From Antedon bifida (Eukaryota; Echinodermata; Crinoidea; Comatulida; Antedonidae): a stretch of 64,000 nt of DNA. Numbering within the stretch: position 1 is the first letter of the stretch; every line of letters starts with the position of its first letter. The position numbers were made by a program, and so were the translations under genes. Below the pieces are notes generated by a model, which saw only the letters and a program-made list of their open reading frames with translations, had not been told where the DNA came from and did no database searches. The stretch lies in assembly GCA_963402885.1 (NCBI GenBank), contig OY727099.1, positions 18,929,001 through 18,993,000 of the forward strand, given 5' to 3'. Of the stretch, positions 49,901 to 60,837 are shown piece by piece.

Positions 49901-52900
49901 CCCTGGTGACTACAACAGGAAAACTAACCACGGTCAACTACACTGTAGGCCTACTCCAAAAAAACTATACCCTTATCTCAAAGGTGTTTTGTTACTAGGC
50001 GTACAGTATTAGGAAGTATGGTAAACATGAGAACAAGTTTCCAACTAATTAAATGAATAAATATAGCATGCAAAGTTTCATCAGTCCACTAGTATACGCA
50101 CCATAATGTCAATAACACCAGTAGTTGGTCCTTTGATAGTAACTTGGTCGAACGCGTATGAATAATAAACTAAATCTACCCCAGCTGACACCAAACCCTG
50201 ATATCGTCGTTGCAAATAATCATTACCAATGACAATTTCACCATTGAATTGTACACCTATTAAACGATACATGATTGATATTTGTTTTAACAATTTCAAC
50301 TTGTTCAAGTACGAATACATATAATTTTAATACTACATTTGAAAGCATTTGCATATTGAATATATTTGCATAAATATTTTCATCAATGATGGTCCAGATT
50401 CCTGGATTTCCAATATGTAAAGCTGATCAAATGAATCATTGGATAAAACTGTAGGGCCTACCTAGAAAACTATATTCTCCTCCGTCGGTTGCAATTACGC
50501 TTGTTGCCCCAATTGGTATCGAAACAACATGGACAAATTCTAAACACACAAACAAGTAAGATAAAATATTTTTCTTTATAATCATGTTGTACATAATTTA
50601 TAGAATCGTAAAACATAAATTAGTATGAGAACGTTAATGTCTAACACTCTTCTCTATAGTGTACAATGAGAATCATTATATAATTAATTATATAAGAAAT
50701 TATATAAGTTATTATATAAGTAATTATATAAGTAATTATATAAGTAATAAATTACTTCAGAGTAGGGAAAACATAGTAGACATAATAGAACTCCGTAGTA
50801 GTTACAAACAATTACGCTCCTATTTATTCGCACATTATTATTGATTGGCGTTCGATTTTATTTGGTGACGCCGGACCGGAACCGTGCCGGAACTGGTGTG
50901 AACGACCCTTAAACATAGTTTTGATTTGATGTGTATAATATGATTGTATTTTGTGTTTAATAATATTTAAAACATATTCCTACTGTTAGATACACCACCA
51001 ACAGTCTTAGATGCTTCAGTAGCGGTGCATCTGCTGCCATCGCCGTTGCAATTTCCACATCTATCAAATACTGCTTCAGAGTTTAATTTCCCATCACATC
51101 CAACATTCTGTAAAAAAAATGAGCAAACTGAGAGCCTATCTGAACATCTGGAACTAAAGCTTTGTCATCATTGACAGTTATACATTATAAAATTCTACAT
51201 TATTGTCGAGACGTTTATATCGCTATTCAAACACCTTCACTGAAAGGTAGCTTTCGATTTTGGACGACCGACGACCGACCTAGGTCAGGTAAATCGGTCG
51301 TCGCCTGCTGGACCTACAATAGAAACCATCAAGCCTGTGTGAGGCTTCTAAAGCATGTTTTCCTGTCGATCGTTAAGTTGCGTTGAGTTGCGTAAAGTTG
51401 CATTTAATGGCCAGATTCAACGATTTTACAGGAAAAGGGGGTAAATTAACGCTCAAGAGAACCAAGAAACTATGAACGATCGCGTAAAAATGTGTAAATA
51501 TTAGCGGTCCGACTCGATCATCGTCATCGCTATTTTATTTTCAACTTTAACGATTTAAACGTAACTTTAACGCAACTTAACGTCGACAGGAAAACAGGCT
51601 TTAGATCTTTGATCGTCGCAAACCGAAAGGCTCCACCATATTAGCATTTCGATAACAATCTATAGGTTTGTTTATTTGTTTTAAACATTTGTCGTAGTAA
51701 AGCATTTAGTTGGTTAGTTCTGTGTTTTAATTGAAAGGATTGTCCTACTTACTTCACAACGACCTGAAAAGCACATCTTATACGCATTGTAAGTGTCGTT
51801 AGAATCGCATCGGGAACCATCGATGAACTCTCCAAATCTAAGTAGGTGATATGTATTTCCTTCTTTTCGAGCACAGTTAAGTTTACAGAAGGTGTTAACT
51901 GTATAACAATATAAAATATAGTATTAGCATTACATAATTACAGTGTGTTACTTGTCAAGTATATCACTTGTGTTTGTTTGTACATACCATCAACAACTTC
52001 CAAGAAGTTTCGTGCTTCATTTGCATCTCTGGCTTGTTACATTAGAACGACACATTGCTAAACTCCATCGTATATTATATTCGCAGTGAACGACGTTTAC
52101 AAATCTTATTCGGTTTATGCCCGTTTATGCATTCATATTTACGTATAATTGATTGTAACAGCGCCACGCCAATCAACAGCCACTACAATATAAGTTAGGG
52201 AGATCCATGACAAATTTGCAGCGTAGCCATATTAAAAACACAATTATTGCATCGCACACAACTGTATACTGACGGCATGCTCGAAAACCTTATTTATATT
52301 ATTTATATTCCGAAAAAATAATAATAAAAATTTAATAGAATTCTCAAAATCCACCTGTTTCATCTGTCCATGATTCAGTAAATAATGATTAATAATTTTG
52401 TTTTAGAGACTTACGGTTAAAATAATAATAATTCGGTTGCCATTTAAAGCCTTCTCCAGAAGGATGATCACTCTGATTGGCGCATTGCTCTTGTACAAAT
52501 GCAAGTTGTGAGGTTTCACAATTCTAAACATAGAAAATATAAGTTATATTATGAACCAGGGAAACGACCCGCATTATTTTGTAATATCAACGACTTTATT
52601 TTTAAAAAAACGCAAGGTTTGGGGTTTACAACTTAAGTCTTTACTATTGTATCTGGCTTGCAGAAAAGCGTTTATTTGATATAATAACATCTAAGTATAA
52701 TTATTCTTGTTATTGCCATTGTTCTGATCTTTTTGTTGTTTCCGTTTGCAGACGGTACTGCTATTGGATTTCACACAGTTATTTTGTTTTCGTAGTTCGT
52801 GCGTTAGTGGAGATGCGGCGCACTCTCCACTAACACACCCTGCGTTATGTGCATACTATTCCACGCCATGTGGTCCAACGTCTTCTAATCAAATGAAATG

Positions 52901-55900
52901 TATTAGCGTGGTGGTCTGGAGCGTACAATCCGAAAATATTACACTCTCTACCATTATACAAAGTTGAATCAGGTCTAGAATTCATCATACGTGATATTTA
53001 CCTGAAGATTACAAATGTCTAACATAACTGCATCTCCCTCACAGATCCTACCATTATACTCTGGCCTACAAAACAAGTTCGGTAGTTAGTACCTCAACTA
53101 ATACACTTACTTTTAAAGACACCATTCAGTCAGTCCTCTTTGTCCTCTCGGTGTCATTTTATGATACGCTTACCAACTATTATTTTGAAATTTGAATTAA
53201 TTTACAAGTTCTTACGGTGGATTATCGCATCGGCGTCTCCTACTCCGCACACCACTCCCACACGATCGAGAGCATTTGGTCCACTCGTCATAATCGGACC
53301 AGCCACCATCCACGGCTGCAGGGCCTTCGGACCCGACGTCTACACAAACTCTTTTTCGACACCACTAGATGGAGTAACAAATTAAGAAAAAGGGATGTAG
53401 TCAATAATTACAAGGTACCGCATCAACATAACACATCACAATCGCGGATAGTAATGGTATTTATTATGTCACATTTATTTGCTTCCAAACATACAAATGG
53501 CAAATTATACAGTATAAGAAGTCTCTTAATAAAGAAAAAATAAGAACATGTTGATGTTCATATAATTTGAAAATGAAATAGAGATAAACTCAAGAAGTAA
53601 AGGTATTTACGTGGCACTGGCAAACATACCGAAAGAAAACATAAGAGAGTTTCGTATAGTATGACATTCTATATTATAATATAATATTAATGTAATCTTC
53701 AGTTATGGCGACTTTTCTAAGGACAAATTGTTTGCATTTCTGATAAAATAAATACACATACATATACATAATTTAAGGACATATCATGTATAGCCAATAG
53801 GTTTAAATAATAGTAGTACTAATAGTGTGGTGTAAAACAAGTTTTCAAACCTACCTTCCCTGGAAGACACTCTGAGCCTTCAAGTTCCGCATTTGCTTTA
53901 GTTTGACACCCGTCATCAGGACTCCGCCGACACCAAAGTGTTTTGCACATTTGCTAGTAATACATACAGAATATAGTTAGTTTTTTCTTAAATTTAGATA
54001 GAATTGTAAAAGAGAAAAAAAAAGAAAAAAAGGGTCCTCGCCCTCGTGTATTTCCGTAGGATTTTAATGCCCAAAGTGAGATTTCACTTGATTTCACTTT
54101 ATTATGGTGCTAGGATACCAAAAATGCTAGGTAACACATTTTCACGATCCTGTAACCATGGTAACAGCCCCAAATTCAAAATGGCGACCAAATGGCCATA
54201 TCTCCATAACCCTTTGGTCTAATGACAAGATATTGGTATCAAAATACTCGGAATATATATATTTATATTCGTTGTAATAGAACATTTTTACTAAATGCAA
54301 CCGGAAATGCTATTTTTCTGTACTATTGACCCTTGACCTTGATTCGTACTGTATCTTAAAAACGGCTGGTCATAGAAATTTAAAAATGGCCTCAAATTGC
54401 TCAGACCTTATATTTATTGTAATGCAATATTTTGTAAAAAAATGTCCGGAAGCAAAGTTATTGACCTTTGACATAGGGAATAGCTTACAAGGATTTTTAT
54501 TCAGTAGTCTCTGGTCATATCTCCATAACCCTTTGGTCTATTGACAAGATATTGGTATCAAAATACTCGGAATCAATATATTTATATTCATTGTAATAGA
54601 ACATTTTTACTAAATGTAACCGGTAATGTTATTTTTCTGCACTATTGACCCTTGAACTGTATCTAAAAAACGGCTGATTATAGAAATTTAAAAATGGTCT
54701 CAAATTGCTCAGACCATACATATTTATATTTATTTTAATGTAACATTTTGTTAGAAAATGACCGGAAGTAAAGTTATTGACCATTGACCTAATAAACATC
54801 AACTTTATGTATAAGCATTTATCTATTTGAGCATGTATCGGCAATTGTTTGTGGTAGGGATTAAAAAATGAGTTTATACGTATTATTATCATTCGATTAT
54901 TTAATTTATAATTCACATAATTAGTTTTTATATATTTTATAAATAGTATATACTTTATCATTCAAATATTTAATTTCTAATTCACATATTTAGTTTTTAT
55001 ATATTTTATAAATAGTAGGCCTATATACTTTATAGTGTAAGTAAGCACATTTATCTATGTAAACAACTTTGGACAATAGTAAAAATTACAGCAGAAATTC
55101 ATTGCACTGTATTCATTTTCCTCCCATCCACCCTTCACTAAAATGACGTAGTCAAATTGATTCTTCCTGCACTTTTCCTGAAATGTTAATTTCTATACTT
55201 TTACAATTTTCTGGAGCTCCAAAATTGGATTAAAACATCTTTAATTACATCAATACCATGCATTCAATTTTTTGTAATAAACTTGAATTGAAAGTGTCTA
55301 GAAAGACTGAAAGGTGCATCAAGTTTCCTGTTTATAAAACTGAAAATGGTGTATTTAAAGATCCCACATGGAAACAAATTGAGCCTCGGTCACTTGCACT
55401 AGGAATGCATGACCTACATTGCTTAGTGCAAGGTGAAGACCTGTTTGCCCGCGACGCCAATTTCCACCAATCATGCAGAAAAAAATTCAACCTAAAGTAT
55501 GTAAAATACATCCAGTCGTTGAATGTGGATAATGATAATGGTCTTAAAGGTGAGGCCCGCTTAAATGCATTGACGTGTGTAATTTATTTTATTCAAGAAC
55601 ATGTAATTGGGCAGCAAGAAGTCATGCTATTGTCATCACTTCGTGATATCTATGTCAAAGAGTTAGAGAAAATGGGATTCCCTAATCCAGAGTATAGAAG
55701 TGAGAAACTCAAGGCACAGTTAGAGAACCACCATATAAGCAAATGCATTACTATTACAAATGTTAACCCAGGTGATAAGGGGTGTATTACTTATAAGTTG
55801 TTTTTAGCAAAAATCTGTCTGTCGCTGATGCAGTGAGTTATGCATATAAACTGGGATTGAAAAACCAGTATGAAAATATGGCGATGCAACTTCGAAATTC

Positions 55901-57716
55901 TGTACAACAAGGTTTTAAAGAAATGAAGCCATTTCCGTGGCCACCTACAGCAAGTGATTTAGAAATCAACGCAGCCGATAAACTTCTTCCACCAAATCTT
56001 TTGAGCTTTTTGAGTATACTTATATCTAATGATGAAAACATGCAGAACATGAATGAAAAGACAAGACGTATTGTGCTTTCTATTGGCCAGGTATGACACA
56101 TTTAAATTTATTCTTACAAATTTACAGTACGTAACAGTTATCATAACTGAATGTTCTTTGAAAGCCTTCTGCAACAGTGTATTGGTATGTTATTTGTACA
56201 CGACGCATATTTAAAATTACACAATACATTGATGCATATATATTGTCATATATATATATTGATTTATTTTAGGATATATGCCGTGCTGTGACAAAAGGCG
56301 AGTGGAAGTTGCCGAAGCACATACTCCTTAGTACCACAGTTAGACATCTCTATCGCAGTAAGCAATTGACAACTATTCTGAATAGGTTGGGTCATTGTGA
56401 GACATACGACTTCAGTTTAGAACTTGAAACAGCACTGGTGAAAGCTGTAGATGAAATTTCTACATTCCTTACTCCACAAATCATTACTGGTGATGGTAAT
56501 GATGTGTTCCATCTTGAGTGGGATAATCTAAACAAAGTTACCACAAACATCCATGGCTCAAATATGGTAAATACCACAGGCGGAATCATGATACAAGAGG
56601 TAAAGCCTGGATTTAATACCGTTGACCACGACCGCTTGTTACCTCTTTATGAGCGAAGCAATATAAGGTCCCGGATGATTGAAACACCAGAAACCCTTGT
56701 TCCTGTGCAGTTGTATGGTCGAGTTGGACCCAGATTTCAAGATGGAACTGTTTTTACACCACCTGCAACTAACGATACAGTGTACTGCAAGTATATACAA
56801 GAGTATCTTATCTGGTTTCATAACAAGAAGGAAATCAACTTGTTCCAGGGTTTGGTGGCTTCATTTCAGCAACTTCAGTAGTCAAACCCTCAACAAAATC
56901 AACAATTGATTATTTCACACCCATCAACCAACCCTTCACTCAATATTCAGTTATTGTTGAATTATTGAAAATATCCGAAGATGCCACAATGGAGGTAGGC
57001 CAAGAATATGTTCTTAACACATTCGATCTTGGTGGATGTATGAAGGCACTTCCTCTAATCTGGAAATTCCCTGACAGGTATAAGAAGCATGTTGTGACGC
57101 CAGGACCATTCCACACTGGAATGAATTATATGGGTATGTTGACTGGCCATAAATGCAAAGGGTCAGGTTATTCCGACATACTTATAGAAGCTGATCTCGT
57201 CACAAGTGGCTGTTTGAGTAGCGTGCTTAAAGGAAAGGCATATTCAAAAGCCTTGTTCTGTCTCAAAACAGTCACTGAAGCCATGGAACGGTTGCTATTT
57301 GAGCAATTCCTTGAGGAGGAGAAGATTGATGCTGCAAAGTTAGATGTCTTATTGCATATGGTCCACATCTGTAACCGTGACACCCTTAATCTTGTGCTAC
57401 AGGATCCAGCAACCCTCAACATGCTCAAGAAATACATGGCTTATGAGGACAAAGTTCGTAATGGTCATCTAGGGAAAACAGCCACATTCTGGCTCAGTGT
57501 GATTGACCATACTCGTCTCATTCTGATGCTACAATATTCAGTGAAAACCAACAACCTGGCACTTTTTCACAAGTGTAATGGCGATATGGCAGACTTATTT
57601 TTTGCCTATGATGGACACAATTACTCAAGGTAATTTATGTTTTTAGTAGCTAATGTACATAAAGTATTTACTAAAGTATTTACTAAAACATTTAGAAAAC
57701 TAAAAAAAACTGTACA

Positions 57717-57747
<31 letters not shown>

Positions 57748-60700
57748 TATCAGCTTACAATGATAAATTAATACTAACTGTTTATAGATATCTCGTATGG
57801 CTGGAGGTGTTCCTAACAAATATCGATCGGTCTCATCCTGGTGCTAAGGAACTTCTAAAAAAAGGTGGAATTGCAGTAGCCCGGTCTCTCATCCCTGGTG
57901 CTCTGAGTGCAGTAGACAAGACCATGGAGGAGACTTTCATGAAGTTTGCAAAGTCACAAGGTACATATTTTTATTTGCCTACTGTATACTTATTTTAATT
58001 AACTATCTTTTAGATTAACAGGCCTACATACTGTAATAATGTCGTAATGAACATTTTCAATAATAATTAAGCATAATCCTACAAAATACACAATTATGTT
58101 ATATTGATGTTTTGCTATGTATTTATAATTTAATTATCTAGGTGGCTTTGTTGGCATCTTTTCTAAATTCGGTGCCTATCAGGTTTCACAGTGTGAGATA
58201 CATGAACTGGTTTCGAAACAAGAGGAGACTGACACCAGAGTTGTGTTGTACCTTAAATATGCTGCCAATAAGGGGTATAAATCGGCAGTTGTGAGGACGC
58301 CTGACACAGATATATTTATGATCCTACTTCATCATGCTATGTCAATCCCAATAGTAATTTACCTAGATACAGGGACTGGTAAACATCGCAAGATTGTGAA
58401 TGTAAGTGAACTAGCAAGAATGCAGGGAGCTGAAAAATGCACTACATTAATGGGATTATACGTGTTCACTGGAGAAGACGTAACTAGTGCATTCAAGGGC
58501 AAGGGTAAAGTTGGACCATTGAAAAAATTACAGAACTACCCCAAAGTACCAAACTGCCTTCAGGTAATGATCTTTCGTGCGTTAATAGTAATCATTTTGT
58601 TATTATTATTTTTGGTACTCTGTCTTAATTTTAAAATGATTTTCTTCAGAACACTAGGTGATGACTGGTCCGTAAGTCCGAAAGTTATGGATGATATCGA
58701 GGCATTTACATGTTTGATGTATGGTCATTCCCGTGAACAGTCGATAAATAATGTACGCAGCATTATGCTCAAGAAAATGGTAGGCGAGGATGAGCAACTG
58801 ACTATAAAATCAAAGATGGATCTCTCGCGCCTTCCACCATGCAGAGATAATCTTGTCCCACATGTTGAGAGAGTCAATCACCGCCTTGCTATCTTCAAGC
58901 AAGCAGATAAAGGGATTTATTGGTGCCCAAAACCATATGACCAAGGACAAGGCTGGCAGAAAACTGACAACATATTAGAGCCAATTTGGTCACAAAGTGC
59001 TGTCCTTCCTCCTTCTCTCATTGATCTGATTGAGAAAACATCTGAGGAGCTGGACGAGAAAGAGTTAGATGAGGATGGTCACATCCTAGAAGAACTCCTC
59101 TCGAATGAAGATTAATTAATACATGTATGTATGTATTAATCTCAAAATTAAAAATGATAAGGTATATCATTACAAAATCATTCAATAGGGTTAAAGGTCG
59201 GAATGTTGATAACTAAACAACGAATTTATCTTAGTGTATTGTTACTAACAAAGATCGGCACAAAAATGTTTTTTCTATGTCTGTTAGTTATCGAGAACTG
59301 ATAATGCTAACAAAATACGGACAGAATTTGTACTGACAAAAAAGAAAAGAGTATGTCAAAGATAAAAAAATATCATTTCCGGTCGTTTTTGGCCAAACTT
59401 TTTTATTATCATAAATATAAATATTGGTATTCTGAACAATTTGAGACTAAAACCAAGTTTCTATGACAACTGGTTTTTGAGATAATGACAATATTTAAAG
59501 TTGAGGTCATAGGTCAAAAGTCCTACTTCAGGTCATTTTTCACAAAAAACTTTCATTAGTGTGAATATAAAAATGCATATCGCGAGTACTTTGACACAAA
59601 AATTATATTTCTATGTCTGTTAGTTATCGAGAACTGCTAATACCCTCAAATATGGACAAAATTGTGTAAAAATGTAAATGAAATGATGTCAAAGGTCAAA
59701 AATATCATTTCCGATCATTTTCGGACAAACTTTTGCATTACCATGAATATAAATGTTGGTATTCTGCATAATTTGAGACTAAAATAAAGTTTCTATGACA
59801 ACCGGTTTTTGAGATATGGACACCATTTAAAAGCAAGGTCATAGGTCAAAAATCATACTTCCCGTAATTGTATACAAATTTCATTACAGCATATACAAAC
59901 ATACATATACTGAGTACTTTGGTACCAAAATTATATTTCTGGTTCCTGAGAAATGCGAAAAAATGTTAATTTGTTAAAACCAACATGGCCGACTAAATGG
60001 GTCAAAAACAACCCCATGGGACACGATTTGAAAATGTTAACAACCTGATCTGGTTACTAGACATACTTGAGATTATAAAAAATCACATTAAAAAAATATA
60101 CCTCAGGGGTGCATGTTGAACCCCCATTTCCTACTCTACTATAATGTTTTATAGGCCTAGATACTAAGAAAATCATTCACTCCAGCAGCTGTGATACTTT
60201 ATATCGGTATTGTTTGAAAATTGTGTGTAATTTTTATGCTATTGAGTGATACAATATAATTGTTCAGATTGTGGATAATAAATTTGTGTCAAAAATGTGA
60301 GAAATATTTAAATAGAACAAATGTTCAACTTATGAAATATTCTTTCTATTAAACAACCAAAAAAACCATTCATTATTTTTCGAACATCGGTCGACAAACA
60401 CGCAAAAAAAAAAAAGGAACTGAGCGTTCAATAGAACTGTTCAATATCACCATTAAATCACTTTTCGTTTCAGTAGAACTAATTAGGAATACTGGACGGC
60501 ACGTGCTGATACGTAACAATTGAAATGCAAAGGATACACTCAGGTGTGTTATACATTTTGATAGTGGGATTTAAAACCAAGTAACATTTGTAGTTTTTAT
60601 TGTTAAACATAATCCTAAAATAAATGAATAACAGCTTTGTTAAAAGACAGAAAGTCTAAAAAGTATATTAATTGCGACATTCATCTGACCTGTTCAAGAA

Positions 60701-60837
60701 TGCATGCTGAACTGTTATCACCATAGGTCATTTTGCATTGCTCATCGAGGCTGACAATTTCACCTGGTAAACGACCATCCAACGAGATATCAATAAATCC
60801 AGGACTCTCGTTGTCTAAACAGTTAACACCCCGATAT
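46985..60837 (-). CDS. Second ADAMTS-CUB paralogue, C-terminal 729 aa (5' part not in window)
   Basis: Fifteen exons: 60690-60837, 53855-53953, 53216-53364, 53002-53065, 52415-52523, 51753-51898, 50984-51107, 50462-50539, 50102-50256, 49501-49776, 49103-49241, 48833-49014, 48382-48553, 47816-48003, 46985-47146 (stop 46985-46987). Every phase equals that of the matching exon of the gene at 23755-40359, and the frame closes. Domains run from disintegrin-like (CLDNES…CKTLWC) through TSP1 ([17 protein letters not shown]), Cys-rich ([13 protein letters not shown]), spacer, two TSP1 and two CUBs. Differences: it ends right after the second CUB (…SYRVVKAA), lacking the basic site and acidic tail, and its first listed intron is 6.7 kb because a mobile-element-like block with its own gene sits inside. 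Exons for the metalloprotease and propeptide are not found between 60838 and 64000; they may lie beyond the window or be lost, so whether it is a protease or an ADAMTS-like protein is open. Confidence 0.88.
47310..47609. repeat. Dispersed repeat family 2, copy 3
   Basis: Colinear with 41804-42126, including ccattggctggcagccaat and ggacaatacatcttta. It lies in the last intron of the second ADAMTS gene. Confidence 0.75.
50680..50755. repeat. AT-rich tandem repeat aattatataagt
   Basis: About five short units of aattatataagt, period near 12-13 bp, in a spacer-domain intron. Confidence 0.7.
51247..51634. mobile_element. Nested inverted-repeat element (MITE within MITE)
   Basis: Outer ends: gtagctttcgattttggacg at 51247 pairs with gatcgtcgcaaaccgaaagg near 51612-51631. 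Inner ends: taaagcatgttttcctgtcg at 51349 pairs with cgacaggaaaacaggcttta ending at 51603, continuing about 45 bp. No coding capacity. Confidence 0.65.
54190..54800. repeat. Left-arm tandem repeat, period about 319 bp
   Basis: Two units aligned at ctccataaccctttggtct (54202 and 54521), each with a cattttt-actaaatg stretch, an accggaaatg/accggtaatg stretch and attgaccctt. Confidence 0.85.
55258..59115 (+). CDS. Multi-exon gene with PIN/XPG-I-like nuclease signature, frame-broken, inside candidate mobile element
   Basis: Coding blocks: 55258-56090, 56273-57629, 57788-57960 and 58142-59115, with good GT-AG introns between them. The first block has a Cys/His cluster (LHCLVQG…FHQSCRKKF). The last carries EETDTRVV, then about 20 residues, RTPDTDIF, then [17 protein letters not shown]. 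This spacing of acidic residues resembles the XPG-I/FEN branch of PIN-fold nucleases. I recall similar uncharacterised proteins in many copies in marine invertebrate genomes. The reading frame breaks near 55809-55813 (a run of five A where six would keep frame) and near 56838-56842. A possible intron at 58564-58649 has proper sites but the wrong phase. So it is a recently decayed copy, or the assembly has small errors. Biochemical role is unknown; nuclease activity is inference from motif spacing only. Confidence 0.65.
59514..59526 (+). promoter_or_regulatory. Perfect AGGTCA-T-AGGTCA (DR1-type) motif
   Basis: Two AGGTCA half-sites in direct orientation with one base between, the arrangement bound by HNF4/RXR-class nuclear receptors. 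The same 13-mer recurs at 59836-59848. Binding is inference. Confidence 0.4.
59836..59848 (+). promoter_or_regulatory. Second perfect DR1-type motif
   Basis: Identical AGGTCATAGGTCA in the next tandem unit, about 320 bp further on. Confidence 0.4.

Larger units (their letters stand above)
59195..60070. repeat. Right-arm tandem repeat, period about 336 bp
   Basis: ctatgtctgttagttatcga, catttccggtcg/catttccgatca and tttctatgacaac recur at the same spacing. A third partial unit ends the array near 59930. Confidence 0.85.
54030..60130 (+). mobile_element. Candidate 6 kb mobile element with inverted, internally tandem arms
   Basis: The left arm (about 54190-54800) holds two copies of a roughly 319-bp unit (atatctccataaccctttgg and gatattggtatcaaaatact recur). 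The right arm (about 59195-60070) holds two to three copies of a 336-bp unit (ctatgtctgttagttatcga recurs at 59275 and 59611). The complement of the left arm (gagtattttgataccaatat, catttccggttgcattta) resembles the right arm (gagtactttggtaccaaaat, catttccggtcg), so the arms are inverted. A gene on the plus strand fills the centre. The block sits in an intron of the second ADAMTS gene, and the intron in the paralogue is short. Exact ends and a target duplication were not found. Confidence 0.6.

Noticed and set aside
52746-52967. 73-residue frame in an ADAMTS intron
   Set aside because: No family features and no splice context; lies in an intron of the minus-strand gene.
55838-56101. Minus-strand frames inside the element gene
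   Set aside because: The plus-strand exons have splice sites and continuous family-like sequence; these are shadows.
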